Source of the DNA: Acinetobacter pecorum
Lineage (GTDB): Bacteria > Pseudomonadota > Gammaproteobacteria > Pseudomonadales > Moraxellaceae
Length of the DNA: 52,628 nt
Direction of reading: 5' to 3'
Assembly: GCF_014837015.1 (NCBI RefSeq)
Contig: NZ_JACSPT010000009.1
Span: 80,644 to 133,271, forward strand
Every line of letters begins with the position of its first letter. The first letter of the stretch is position 1. Positions 1-8,949 of the stretch are shown here, piece after piece. The notes under the pieces were generated by a model. The model searched no databases and was not told the origin of the DNA. It was given only the letters and a program-made list of their open reading frames with translations. Position numbers and translations under genes: made by a program.

Positions 1-76
<76 letters not shown>

Positions 77-88
77 AGTTTCTAAAAG

Positions 89-114
89 AGGCTCACAACA
101 AGGTGGGCCTTTTT
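89..114 (+). terminator. Rho-independent terminator after tRNA-fMet
   Basis: AGGCTCAC (89-96) pairs with GTGGGCCT (103-110), with one wobble pair, and four T follow. It lies 13 nt after the tRNA CCA and should end or attenuate the tRNA transcript. Confidence 0.7.
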
Positions 115-157
115 GCACAGTGGGATTTGAAAAAAGTCTTAAATTGTGCAGTAATTG

Positions 158-178
158 GGGCGATTTACGCCCTTTTTT
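158..178 (+). terminator. Second terminator between tRNA-fMet and rimP
   Basis: A perfect 5-bp stem, GGGCG (158-162) with CGCCC (168-172) around a 5-nt loop, is followed at once by six T. With the hairpin at 89-114 this is a double stop, so rimP probably needs its own promoter or depends on partial read-through. Confidence 0.75.
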
Positions 179-239
179 ATTGGCTATCGTGTAGTGTCGA
201 CATTATTTGATCAAATCTCCATGTTTCACTACTACTATA

Positions 240-259
240 GTTTGTAGTGGTTTGTAGTG
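240..259 (+). repeat. Two tandem copies of a 10-mer before rimP
   Basis: GTTTGTAGTG occurs twice head to tail. CACTAC at 228-233, just upstream, can pair with either copy (GTAGTG), so two alternative short hairpins are possible in the rimP leader. No function is assigned. Confidence 0.6.
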
Positions 260-299
260 GTCAAATAGATCATAAAATCGCACCAGATGACGAGAGTAA

Positions 300-824
300 A
301 TGAAGCTATCAAATAAAACTCAAGCACTTCAGGACTTGATTGCACCGGCAGTTGAAGCCTGTAATGTAAACCTTTGGGGGATTGAGTTCCTGCCACAAGG
401 GAAACGTTCGTTATTACGTATCTATATCGACAAACCAGTCGATGAGAGCGTTGCACCAGTCGTTAATGAAGATGGTGAAGAAGAACAGGGGCGTGGTATT
501 GGCGTTCAGGATTGTGTGCGTGTCACGCAGCAAGTGGGTGCAATGCTGGATGTCCATGATCCAATTTCAGGTGAGTATTCACTTGAAGTTTCATCACCAG
601 GCTGGGACCGTCCTTTTTTTCAGCTTGAGCAGATGTCAGGTTATATTGGTCAAACCGTAGCACTACGATTGATCAGCGCAGTAGATAACCGTCGTAAATT
701 CCAGGCAAAACTGGTTGCTGTCGACCTGGAAAATGAAATGATTCAGGTTGAAGTGGAAAAGCAGCAGGTATTGGAGATCGACAGTCACAATATTGATAAA
801 GCAAATTTGGTCTTCCAAGATTAA
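300..824 (+). CDS. rimP: Ribosome maturation factor RimP
   Basis: The 174-residue protein matches RimP, the cytoplasmic factor needed for late 30S subunit maturation. The N-terminal half carries the family's [19 protein letters not shown] region and, near residue 100, [14 protein letters not shown], the most conserved RimP stretch (usually [13 protein letters not shown]). The C-terminal part is a small beta-rich SH3-like domain. The length is at the upper end of the usual 150-175 residues, because of an acidic insert around residues 45-65 (NEDGEEEQG). The ATG at 300 has a weak ribosome site (GAGAG). It is the first protein gene of the rimP-nusA-infB-rbfA operon and lies 35 nt before nusA. Confidence 0.96.
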   Translation: MKLSNKTQALQDLIAPAVEACNVNLWGIEFLPQGKRSLLRIYIDKPVDESVAPVVNEDGEEEQGRGIGVQDCVRVTQQVGAMLDVHDPISGEYSLEVSSPGWDRPFFQLEQMSGYIGQTVALRLISAVDNRRKFQAKLVAVDLENEMIQVEVEKQQVLEIDSHNIDKANLVFQD

Positions 825-859
825 TTTAATAAATAAGAATTTGAACGCATAGGTGACGT

Positions 860-2344
860 ATGGCACGTGAAATTCTGACCGTCGTTGAAACGGTTAGTAA
901 CGAAAAAGGTGTACCTCGTGAAGCGATCTTTGAGGCGCTTGAGCAAGCTTTAGTTGCAGCGACAAAGAAAAAATTCTACGAAGGTACAAATTCGGAAGAA
1001 GCACGTTTACGTGTAGAAATCGATCGCAAGACAGGTGACTATCGCACTTTCCGTCAGTGGGAAGTGGTGGCAGATGAAGATCATGAAATGCCAGCTTGTC
1101 AGGATGCGATTTCTGATGTTGATCCTGCAAAATGGTCAATTGGCGACATTCGTGAACTGGAAGTTGAATCGATTGATTTCGGTCGTATTGCGGCACAAAT
1201 TGCCAAGCAAGTGATCGTACAGAAAATCCGTGAAGCAGAACGCGCACTTGTGGCAGATGCTTATGAATCTAAAGTCGGCGAGCTGATCTACGGTGAAGTG
1301 AAAAAACAAACCAAAGATGGCTTTATTATCGACTTAGGTGACAATGCCGAAGCTTATCTTGCCCGGGAAGAAATGATTCCGAAAGAGATTCTTCGTCCAA
1401 AGCAGCGCGTAAGTGCAATTCTTTATAGCGTGAACCGTGAAGGTCGCGGTGCGCAATTGTTATTGTCGCGTGCCAAGCCTGAAATGCTGATCGCATTGAT
1501 GAAGAAAGAGATCCCTGAGATTTCTGAAGAAATTATTGAAATTAAAGCTGCAGCTCGTCAACCGGGCGTGCGTGCCAAGATTGCAGTAAAAACCAATGAC
1601 CACCGTATTGACCCGGTGGGTGCTTGTATTGGTATGCGTGGTACCCGAATTCAGGCTGTACAGCAAGAGCTCAATGGTGAGCGTATTGATGTCGTAGTCT
1701 GGTCGGATGATCCTGCGCAATATATCGCAAGTGCATTGGAACCAGCAGATGTATCGAGTATTGTCATCGATGAAGATGCACGTACTGCGGATATTATCTT
1801 CGCTGCCAGCGATCAGTTGGCACGTGCGATTGGTTCACAAGGTCAGAACGTTCGTCTGGCATCAGAACTGACTGGCTATAAGCTGGACATGATGCTGGAA
1901 GAGGAATACTACGCCCGTCAACAAAACGAAGCGCAACAATATCTGGACATGTTTGTACAACGTCTGGATATCGCGGAAGATTTGGCGATGGCATTAGTAG
2001 AAATGGGCTTCACCTCGCTTGAAGAAATTGCTTACGTCCCGGCAGAAACATTCGATGAAATCGAACTTGATGCTGAACTAGTTGAATTATTGCAAAGCCG
2101 TGCGAAAGAAATTGCACTTGCTGATGCATTACAACAGCAAGAGAATATCCAAGCGCCAAGTGAAGAACTTGTTGCAATGGAAGGCATGACAGCAGAGATC
2201 GCGCAAGCTCTAGCAGCTCGTGGTGTGGTAACCGTGGATGATTTAGCAGATCAGGCAACCGACGATATCGCAGATATTGAAGGTTTGGGTGCTGAGAAAG
2301 CGGGTCAACTCATTATGAAAGCGCGCGAATCATGGTTTAACTAG
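860..2344 (+). CDS. nusA: Transcription termination/antitermination factor NusA
   Basis: The 494-residue NusA binds RNA polymerase and nascent RNA and modulates pausing, termination and antitermination. The order is as expected: polymerase-binding N-terminal domain (about 1-125), S1 domain (about 135-200, GEVKKQTKDGFIIDLGDNAEA), two KH domains (about 230-345, with GACIGMRGTRIQ and AIGSQGQNVRLA as GxxG loops), then two acidic C-terminal helix-hairpin-helix repeats (about 365-425 and 440-494). Both C-terminal repeats are present, as in E. coli and unlike the shorter Gram-positive forms. The start at 860 is supported by AGGTGA 3 nt upstream. Only 10 nt separate it from infB, so it is co-transcribed. 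Confidence 0.98.
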   Translation: MAREILTVVETVSNEKGVPREAIFEALEQALVAATKKKFYEGTNSEEARLRVEIDRKTGDYRTFRQWEVVADEDHEMPACQDAISDVDPAKWSIGDIRELEVESIDFGRIAAQIAKQVIVQKIREAERALVADAYESKVGELIYGEVKKQTKDGFIIDLGDNAEAYLAREEMIPKEILRPKQRVSAILYSVNREGRGAQLLLSRAKPEMLIALMKKEIPEISEEIIEIKAAARQPGVRAKIAVKTNDHRIDPVGACIGMRGTRIQAVQQELNGERIDVVVWSDDPAQYIASALEPADVSSIVIDEDARTADIIFAASDQLARAIGSQGQNVRLASELTGYKLDMMLEEEYYARQQNEAQQYLDMFVQRLDIAEDLAMALVEMGFTSLEEIAYVPAETFDEIELDAELVELLQSRAKEIALADALQQQENIQAPSEELVAMEGMTAEIAQALAARGVVTVDDLADQATDDIADIEGLGAEKAGQLIMKARESWFN

Positions 2345-2354
2345 GAGGTAGTAT

Positions 2355-5063
2355 ATGACGGACAAGTCAATTAAAGAGTTAGCCCTCAGCGTGGGTCGTC
2401 CAGTTGAGAAGCTCCTAGAGCAGGTTCGTGAGGCAGGTTTACCACAGCGTAAAGCTGACGATATTATTACCACCGAACAACAAGATAGCTTGATGAGCCA
2501 TGTGAAAAAATCACAAGGTTCAGAGAGCCAAGCAGGGCAAATCACGTTGAAACGTAAAACGACCAGTACGGCTAAAGTAGCCAGTACTTCAGGTAAGGCA
2601 AAAACAATTAATGTAGAAGTTCGCAAGAAGCATACATTTGTTAAGCCAGATCCGGAACAGATCAAAGCAGAAGCATTGGCGAAAGCCAAGGCTGAGCAAC
2701 AGGCCAAAGCTGCGCCTGAGCAGAATACAGCGCAAGCGGCTTCTGCTGAAGCTCCAAAAACTGGCGTCAATAATGCCAGTAAAGCGCTAGAAGCGATGCG
2801 TGCTGCTGCAAAGCAAACCAGTGACAAGCAGGAAGTTTCTAAAGCTGCAGTTGTGGTAAAACGCAAATCAACCAATAAACCGATTGTAAAACAAACGGTT
2901 AAGCAAGTAGAAACAGCTGAACAGAAAAAACTACGTGAAGCGGAAGCAGCAAAATTAAAAGCTGTTGAAGAAGCAGCACGTCGTAAAGCGGCTGAAGAAG
3001 CGCAGCAACGTACGCTTGAACAAATGCGTCAAATGGCGACCAAGTACTCTGCTGAAGATACCACTGCAACCATTCGTGTTGTTGATGATTCTCCTCTGGC
3101 AGCCGGTCTTGTTGGCCAGGCATATGAAGACTCTTTTGCCAAAGAAGACCGCGAAATCAAACGTGGTACCAATACGCCGAGCGCGCGTGCACCGAAAAAA
3201 GGTGGCCGTCGTGGTCAGGAAGAGCAAAGCTTCAGCAAACAGCCTAAACGTGGTTTAAAAACCAGCCAGGGCAACAAGCATGGTTTCGAAAAACCTGTGA
3301 AAAAACAGGTTTACGATGTTGAAATCGGTGAAACGATTGTAGTTGCTGACTTGGCTGCGAAAATGGCAGTTAAGGTTCGCGAAGTGATTAAATCACTCAT
3401 GAAAATGGGTGAGCTAGTAACTCAGAACCAGGCGATTGATCAGGAAATTGCTGCACTTGTGGTTGAAGAAATGGGCCATAATCCGGTACTGGTTTCTGAT
3501 ACACAAGCTGAAGATAACTTGCTGGAAGCAGCTGAAGAAGCACGTGGTGCGCAAACCACTCGTGCGCCTGTTGTGACTATCATGGGTCACGTTGACCATG
3601 GTAAAACATCACTGCTTGACCGTATTCGCCGTGCCAAAGTGGCTCAAGGTGAAGCGGGCGGTATTACCCAGCATATCGGCGCTTACCATGTAACTACCGA
3701 TAAAGGTATTATTACTTTCCTTGATACTCCGGGACACGCAGCGTTTACTGCGATGCGTTCACGTGGTGCCAAAGCGACTGATATCGTGGTACTTGTTGTA
3801 GCAGCAGATGATGGTGTGATGCCACAAACTGCAGAAGCAATTGATCATGCGCGTGCTGCAGGTACGCCGATCATTGTTGCGATCAACAAGATGGATAAAG
3901 AGTCTGCTGATCCAGACCGTGTTCTGAATGAATTGACTGCTAAACAGATCGTGCCTGAACAATGGGGCGGTGATGTGCCGGTTGCCATGGTTTCAGCCCA
4001 CACGGGTCAAGGTATTGATGAGCTGCTGGACCTGATTTTGATTCAAGCAGAAATGTTAGAGTTGAAAGCATCTGAAGAAGGTGCTGCGCAAGGTGTGGTT
4101 ATTGAAGCACGTGTAGATAACAGCCGTGGTGCTGTGACTTCTATTCTTGTTCAAAACGGTACCCTGAAAGTGGGTGACCTGGTACTTGCTGGTTCGTCTT
4201 ATGGTCGCGTACGTGCGATGACAGATGAAAACGGTAAACGTATCAAGTCTGCTGGTCCTTCAATTCCGGTTGAAATTCTGGGTCTTCCAGAAGCACCAAT
4301 GGCGGGTGATGAAGTTCTTGTGGTCAGCGATGAGAAGAAAGCACGTGAAGTTGCTGATGCGCGTATGGACCGTGAACGTCAAAAACGTCTTGAGCGTCAA
4401 TCTGCAATGCGTCTTGAAAATATCATGGCATCTATGGGCAAGAAAGATGTGCCTATCGTCAATGTGGTACTGAAGACTGATGTACGCGGTACGCTGGAAG
4501 CCTTGCATGTAGCACTTGCTGAACTTGCAACAGATGAAGTGAAAGTACGTATTATCGGTTCAGGCGTTGGTGCAATCACCGAGTCTGACGTAACACTGGC
4601 TGAATCTTCAGAAGCAGTTCTGCTTGGCTTTAACGTACGTGCGGATAATGCAGCACGCCAAAAAGCCGATGCGGACAATATCGACATTCGTTACTACTCA
4701 ATCATCTATCAATTGATCGATGACGTGAAAGCAGCAATGAGCGGTAAGCTTGCACCTGAACATCGTGAAACGATTCTGGGTGTTGCACAGGTACGTGAAG
4801 TATTCCACTCAAGTAAATTCGGTGCGGCTGCAGGCTGTATGGTGCTTGAAGGTGTATTACATCGTAACAAACCGATTCGCGTATTACGTGATGACGTGGT
4901 TGTGTTCCAGGGTGAGCTTGAATCTCTTCGTCGCTACAAAGAAGTGGTTGAAGAAGTTCGTGCCGGTATGGAATGTGGTCTTGCGGTGAAAGGCTATAAA
5001 GACATCAAACCTCTCGACAAGATCGAAGTGTACGATGTTCAACTGATTAAACGGAGTCTTTAA
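2355..5063 (+). CDS. infB: Translation initiation factor IF-2
   Basis: The 902-residue IF-2 GTPase brings initiator tRNA to the 30S subunit and promotes subunit joining. The N-terminal part has an IF2_N subdomain (residues 1-50), a long low-complexity linker rich in Lys, Ala, Gln and Glu (about 50-320) and a second IF2_N fold (about 325-375). The G domain follows from about 405, with G1 GHVDHGKT, switch region [11 protein letters not shown]3 DTPGH and G4 NKMD. The rest holds domains II, III and the fMet-tRNA-binding domain IV. A strong AGGAGG lies just upstream of the ATG. Its stop overlaps the rbfA start by one base (TAATG). The alternative internal starts known for infB were not examined. 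Confidence 0.98.
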   Translation: MTDKSIKELALSVGRPVEKLLEQVREAGLPQRKADDIITTEQQDSLMSHVKKSQGSESQAGQITLKRKTTSTAKVASTSGKAKTINVEVRKKHTFVKPDPEQIKAEALAKAKAEQQAKAAPEQNTAQAASAEAPKTGVNNASKALEAMRAAAKQTSDKQEVSKAAVVVKRKSTNKPIVKQTVKQVETAEQKKLREAEAAKLKAVEEAARRKAAEEAQQRTLEQMRQMATKYSAEDTTATIRVVDDSPLAAGLVGQAYEDSFAKEDREIKRGTNTPSARAPKKGGRRGQEEQSFSKQPKRGLKTSQGNKHGFEKPVKKQVYDVEIGETIVVADLAAKMAVKVREVIKSLMKMGELVTQNQAIDQEIAALVVEEMGHNPVLVSDTQAEDNLLEAAEEARGAQTTRAPVVTIMGHVDHGKTSLLDRIRRAKVAQGEAGGITQHIGAYHVTTDKGIITFLDTPGHAAFTAMRSRGAKATDIVVLVVAADDGVMPQTAEAIDHARAAGTPIIVAINKMDKESADPDRVLNELTAKQIVPEQWGGDVPVAMVSAHTGQGIDELLDLILIQAEMLELKASEEGAAQGVVIEARVDNSRGAVTSILVQNGTLKVGDLVLAGSSYGRVRAMTDENGKRIKSAGPSIPVEILGLPEAPMAGDEVLVVSDEKKAREVADARMDRERQKRLERQSAMRLENIMASMGKKDVPIVNVVLKTDVRGTLEALHVALAELATDEVKVRIIGSGVGAITESDVTLAESSEAVLLGFNVRADNAARQKADADNIDIRYYSIIYQLIDDVKAAMSGKLAPEHRETILGVAQVREVFHSSKFGAAAGCMVLEGVLHRNKPIRVLRDDVVVFQGELESLRRYKEVVEEVRAGMECGLAVKGYKDIKPLDKIEVYDVQLIKRSL

Positions 5064-5467
5064 TGGCGGGTAGTCAACGTCTGAAGCGTATGGCGGATAC
5101 AGTACAACGCGAGTTGTCAGAACTGATCCGTCAGGAGCTGAAAGATCCACGCTTAGGTGGTCTGGTGACCATCTCTGCGGTGAAGGTGAGCCCAGACCTG
5201 GGATATGCGGAAGTTTATGTCACTGTAATGGGACGTGAACTTGGCGACGAACAAAGCGAAGCGGCAAATAAAGAAACTCTGGATGTATTAAACAAAGCAT
5301 CCGGTTTCCTGCGCCATGAGCTGAGTCGTCGTATTAAAACCCGTATTACGCCTCGTCTACGTTTCCATTATGATAAGACCAATGCATATGGTAACTATAT
5401 GTTTGGTTTGATCGCTGAAGCTGTGAAGGACTTACCTGAAGCAGAAGCAAAAAAAGACAATGAATAA
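5063..5467 (+). CDS. rbfA: 30S ribosome-binding factor RbfA
   Basis: The 134-residue protein matches RbfA, which binds the 30S subunit and helps mature the 5' end of 16S rRNA. Family signatures are the N-terminal helix RLKRMADTVQRELSELI, the motif DPRLGGLVTISAVKVSPDL, and RRIKTRITPRLRFHYD in the KH-like fold. The ATG overlaps the infB stop by one base, so translation is probably coupled. It is the last gene of the operon; truB, which often follows elsewhere, is absent, and a strong terminator comes 19 nt later. Confidence 0.97.
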   Translation: MAGSQRLKRMADTVQRELSELIRQELKDPRLGGLVTISAVKVSPDLGYAEVYVTVMGRELGDEQSEAANKETLDVLNKASGFLRHELSRRIKTRITPRLRFHYDKTNAYGNYMFGLIAEAVKDLPEAEAKKDNE

Positions 5468-5486
5468 GTCTTAACACAATAAAAAA

Positions 5487-5508
5487 GCCACCTTTGGGTG
5501 GCTTTTTT
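5487..5508 (+). terminator. Bidirectional terminator between rbfA and mnhG
   Basis: GCCACC (5487-5492) pairs with GGTGGC (5497-5502), flanked by six A on the left and six T on the right. It can therefore end both the rightward rbfA operon and the leftward antiporter operon. Confidence 0.9.
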
Positions 5509-5566
5509 ATTGTCTGGTTGTATCAAAAATTAAGCTACTGATAGACCAATCTAAAAATAGTCTGGA

Positions 5567-5971
5567 TTAAGTGAGATCATCATCTTTATGGTTCATTTTT
5601 TTCTCATAAAAAGCACGGCGACGTGAGCGCTGCCAAGGCAGAGGGCGTTCCAGCGTTTCCGGAACCTCGCCACTCAAAGAGCGTAAACGCAAATGTAATG
5701 CAGCCTGTGCCATCAGATTGGCAGATACCGGTGCGGTAATGAAGGCGAACAGGGTGATGAGCACTTCAGCAAAACCGAAACGGCCATATATGGCCGAGAA
5801 CAGAATTGAGGCCATCAAAAAGCTGCCCAGGCCCAAAGTACTGGATTTGGTCGGGGCGTGCAGACGCATAAACAGATCGGGCAGACGGACCATACCGATC
5901 CCGCCGACCAACATAAAGAAAGCACCAATCAATAAAAAAATCGACACCAGTATTTCTAAAATTAAGGACAT
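5567..5971 (-). CDS. mnhG: Mrp Na+/H+ antiporter subunit G
   Basis: The 134-residue inner-membrane protein has three predicted membrane helices (about 5-28, 40-58, 65-85), and GGIGMVRLPDLFMRLHAPTK is the conserved MnhG/PhaG signature. The C-terminal 45 residues are basic and hydrophilic. Mrp complexes exchange cytoplasmic Na+ (or other monovalent cations) for protons; subunit G is small and structural but needed for activity. It is the last gene of the six-gene antiporter operon, 10 nt after mnhF. Confidence 0.93.
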   Translation of the reverse strand: MSLILEILVSIFLLIGAFFMLVGGIGMVRLPDLFMRLHAPTKSSTLGLGSFLMASILFSAIYGRFGFAEVLITLFAFITAPVSANLMAQAALHLRLRSLSGEVPETLERPLPWQRSRRRAFYEKKMNHKDDDLT

Positions 5972-5981
5972 TTAAAAACTC

Positions 5982-6257
5982 CTAGTCGATCACATGGCCA
6001 GTGGTGAAATAACGTGCCAAGGCTGCAGTCGAAACAAAGCCAAGCATCGCAACCAGTAAGGCCCCTTCAAACAGGAAGCTGCTACTCCAGTAAATCCCTA
6101 AAATGACAATCAGACAGGTGGCATTCAGGAACAGGGTATCGAGTGCCAAGAGCCGGTCAACGATAGAAGGGCCAGTGATGAGCCGGATCAGGCAGAGTAA
6201 CATCGAGACAGTGATAGCACCCAGGCAAATCATTAATGCATAAGGCAGAATAGTCAT
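5982..6257 (-). CDS. mnhF: Mrp Na+/H+ antiporter subunit F
   Basis: The 91-residue, three-helix membrane protein has the MnhF/PhaF signature RLITGPSIVDRLLALDTLF, which in this family carries a conserved Asp in the second membrane region. The length is usual (about 90). Its ATG overlaps the mnhE stop by 4 nt, so the genes are translationally coupled. Confidence 0.93.
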   Translation of the reverse strand: MTILPYALMICLGAITVSMLLCLIRLITGPSIVDRLLALDTLFLNATCLIVILGIYWSSSFLFEGALLVAMLGFVSTAALARYFTTGHVID

Positions 6258-6772
6258 GCTTTTTCTCCTGTCTGTGCGCTGAAAATTTCAATCAGAGGCT
6301 GTTCGTAGCGCTGTTTGATCGTTTCGATTTCTGCTGCTTCATCCTCTGTGCTTAAGGCATGAACCAGAATATCACCACGATCCTGATCAATGCCTGCAGA
6401 TACTGTACCGGGCGTTGTAGTAATGATCATTGCCAGCAAGGCATTGACTTCCTCATGCTCGGTTTCCAAAGGCACGCGAAACCATTTCGGATGCAGGTTC
6501 TTGGTTGGACCAAGTACCAGTTTTGCGACTTTAATATTGGCTACTACAATATCCCAAACCACGACAAAGAACAGGCGCAGGGCAGGAGCCCACTGGATAT
6601 TCGGGGTATAGTCAATAAAAGGTGCAACCATTTTCGGAATGACAATCGCCAGAACCAGCGCGAAAAGCAATGTTCCAGCTTCCAGATTATGTGCCAGCAG
6701 AATCCAGCTTAGCCCAACGATCACAGAAACCAGCGGATGCGGGAACCAACGTTGCAGGAATGATACAGCCAT
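6254..6772 (-). CDS. mnhE: Mrp Na+/H+ antiporter subunit E
   Basis: The 172-residue MnhE/PhaE protein has two N-terminal hydrophobic segments (about 13-50), a third near 65-85 and a soluble C-terminal domain. That domain carries the family motif ALLAMIITTTPGTVSAG followed by DRGDILVHALS. It overlaps mnhD by one base and mnhF by four, inside a tightly packed operon. Confidence 0.94.
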   Translation of the reverse strand: MAVSFLQRWFPHPLVSVIVGLSWILLAHNLEAGTLLFALVLAIVIPKMVAPFIDYTPNIQWAPALRLFFVVVWDIVVANIKVAKLVLGPTKNLHPKWFRVPLETEHEEVNALLAMIITTTPGTVSAGIDQDRGDILVHALSTEDEAAEIETIKQRYEQPLIEIFSAQTGEKA

Positions 6773-8580
6773 TAAGGTCCCTCCACCGGTTTAAGTTGAT
6801 TATCATCATATCTGTTTTGTTCAACATACTGCTGATCAATCTGGCGTTGCTTGAATTCAGAAATGTTTTCACCTTCCAGAGTGGCTTCCGAAATCGTATA
6901 AGGAACCAGATGTGCATTCGGATCGACTGTCTCACCACCGTACTTGGTTTCAGGTAAATAGCTTGGATCAAAAGGTTGCACACTGATAAACTGGCCTTCT
7001 GCATCGCGTTTTAACAAGGCAGCTTCATAAACCGGATTATTTTTAATCTGTTCTGCAGTCTGATAATTATATTGATAGATCGGTCCGGCAAACACCACAT
7101 AGGCAGTCAGGCCAGCAAGCAATAGATAGATTACACGATCATTACGTGCGGGTGCCTTACTTGGTAGGGCTTCGTATTTGTGAAAATCTTCAGAATTAAG
7201 GTCATCCTCAGGTCTGGTCGAACGCCAGAACAGCACGAAACCAACCCGGGTAAAGGCCAGAATACTGAGGAAGCTTACCAATAAAATGGTCAGGATAATA
7301 ATCATCTGATAGTCTGAATTGGCAGAAGCCTGCAAAATAAAGACTTTACCGAAGAAACCACTAAACGGTGGCAGGCCGGCCATCATCAAGGCAATGATGA
7401 AATAGACAATCGAAACCAGCTTGTTCTGTTTCATCAGTGGCGCGATTTTAAAGTGATCCTTAAATTCGCCGCGCTGTGAGGTAATCCAGCCTGACAGGAT
7501 ATAAAAGGCTGCGCCAATCAGGGTACTGTGCACCATATAATACAATGCACCGGCCCAGGCTGCAGTTGTATTCATGCCGATTGCTACCAGAATTGTTCCG
7601 ACTGAAGACAGCACCATAAAGCCGATAAAACGGCGCAGACGTTCTGTGCCGATTGCGCAAATCACGCCATAAACCGACGTAATCAGACCAATCACCAGCA
7701 GGCAATTCATCAGGATCTGGTGGCTGTATTCATCATCAAAAACAGTTCCATTAATCCGTAAAATTGCATACACCCCGACTTTGGTCATGATGGTAAAGAG
7801 TGCTGCCACAGGTGTGGTGGCTACGGCATAGGTTTTGGGTAACCAGAAGCCAAGCGGTAGCATCGCCGCTTTAATTCCGAACACGACAAACAGCATTAAT
7901 CCACCAGCAACCGCCAGCTTGTGCTGATCTTCAGCGAGGGTAGGCATCAAGCGGGCCACATCTGCCATATTCAGACTGCCGACACTGCCATAAATCATCC
8001 CGAGTCCAATCAGGAATAGGGCAGAAGCAAACAGATTAATGGTGACGTAGTGGATTCCCAGCTGGAAACGGGCCTTGCCTTGTCCATGTAGCAGTAGTAC
8101 ATAGGATGCCATCAACAAGATTTCAAAAAACACGAACAGGTTAAACAGGTCACCGGTCAGGAAGGCACCGGTCAAACCCATGAGCAGGAAATGCACCATG
8201 GCATGGAAATAACGCCCACGCATATCCCATTCTTTACTGGCATACCAGAGCACCGGCACTGCAAGGGCATAGGTCAAAACCAGCATCATCGCAGAGAGCT
8301 GATCGAGAACCAGTACAATACCAAAAGGTGCGACCCATTCGCCCAGCGTATAAACATTGATCTGACCCTGACTACTGTCTACTAAATAGCTGACAGCAAT
8401 GATCAGGCCCAAGATACTCGAGACATAGCTGATACCCCGACGCCAGGGCTGACGCCAGTCCGTCACCAGAGAGCCTGAACCCGGGTTGCCTAAAAGAACC
8501 AGGACAAAAGCGGTAAAGGCCGGTAAAAGAATACTGAAAATAGGGGTATGTTGATTCCAGAAATTGAGAAGATCAGTCAT
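6772..8580 (-). CDS. mnhD: Mrp Na+/H+ antiporter subunit D, with long C-terminal tail
   Basis: This is a NuoN/NuoM-like proton-translocating subunit of the Mrp complex. Residues about 1-500 form a polytopic membrane domain of the Proton_antipo_M type, with FEILLMASYVLLL, a conserved Lys in the GIKAAMLPLGFWLP region and PPFSGFFGK. MrpD proteins are usually about 490-510 residues. This one has 602, because a hydrophilic, charged tail of roughly 85-100 residues follows the last helix (from about 515, ending in KPVEGP). The tail has no motif I recognise. The gene overlaps mnhC and mnhE by one base each. Confidence 0.94.
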   Translation of the reverse strand: MTDLLNFWNQHTPIFSILLPAFTAFVLVLLGNPGSGSLVTDWRQPWRRGISYVSSILGLIIAVSYLVDSSQGQINVYTLGEWVAPFGIVLVLDQLSAMMLVLTYALAVPVLWYASKEWDMRGRYFHAMVHFLLMGLTGAFLTGDLFNLFVFFEILLMASYVLLLHGQGKARFQLGIHYVTINLFASALFLIGLGMIYGSVGSLNMADVARLMPTLAEDQHKLAVAGGLMLFVVFGIKAAMLPLGFWLPKTYAVATTPVAALFTIMTKVGVYAILRINGTVFDDEYSHQILMNCLLVIGLITSVYGVICAIGTERLRRFIGFMVLSSVGTILVAIGMNTTAAWAGALYYMVHSTLIGAAFYILSGWITSQRGEFKDHFKIAPLMKQNKLVSIVYFIIALMMAGLPPFSGFFGKVFILQASANSDYQMIIILTILLVSFLSILAFTRVGFVLFWRSTRPEDDLNSEDFHKYEALPSKAPARNDRVIYLLLAGLTAYVVFAGPIYQYNYQTAEQIKNNPVYEAALLKRDAEGQFISVQPFDPSYLPETKYGGETVDPNAHLVPYTISEATLEGENISEFKQRQIDQQYVEQNRYDDNQLKPVEGP

Positions 8581-8945
8581 TAAGGCTCATCCTCGCGCGG
8601 GTCAAGATTTGGTATTTCTTCTTTGGAGTCAACGTGGTCTGTTCCTGATTCGTAGCGGCTACGCAATGCCAGTTGGACAATAAAGGCAGTGGTGGCAAAG
8701 CCAATCACGATGGCTGTCAGCACCAGTGCCTGAGGAAGGGGATCGGTCACTTTCGAGGCTTCAGTCAATACTGCAGGCGAATTCATCTGAATTCGGCCCA
8801 TGGCAAATAAAAACAGGTTGACTGCATAACCAATCATGGCGAGACCCAACACTACCGGGAAGGTACGGGCACGCAGGATCAGATAAATGCCTGTGGCCGT
8901 CAGCAGGCCAATCGCAGAGGCTAATAAAAATTCTAAACTGATCAT
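8580..8945 (-). CDS. mnhC: Mrp Na+/H+ antiporter subunit C
   Basis: The 121-residue, three-helix membrane protein is homologous to NuoK. Family features are GLLTATGIYLILR, the GYAVNLFLFAMGR segment and the third helix DPLPQALVLTAIVIGFATTA (the DPxPQALVLTAIVI motif of MnhC). The C-terminal tail is hydrophilic and acidic. An AGAGGA ribosome site precedes the ATG. It lies 4 nt after the fused A/B gene. Confidence 0.95.
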   Translation of the reverse strand: MISLEFLLASAIGLLTATGIYLILRARTFPVVLGLAMIGYAVNLFLFAMGRIQMNSPAVLTEASKVTDPLPQALVLTAIVIGFATTAFIVQLALRSRYESGTDHVDSKEEIPNLDPREDEP

Positions 8946-8949
8946 TCTA

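Noticed and set aside
240..259. Tandem 10-mer as the start of a CRISPR or minisatellite
   Set aside because: Only two copies without spacers; reported as a small repeat only.
235..456. Minus-strand 73-residue frame at the start of rimP
   Set aside because: Overlaps rimP in antisense, no protein-like features or ribosome site.
2330..2875. Minus-strand Ala/Ser-rich frame of 181 residues
   Set aside because: It is the complement of the repetitive Lys/Ala/Gln linker of IF-2, has no ribosome site and lies wholly inside infB.
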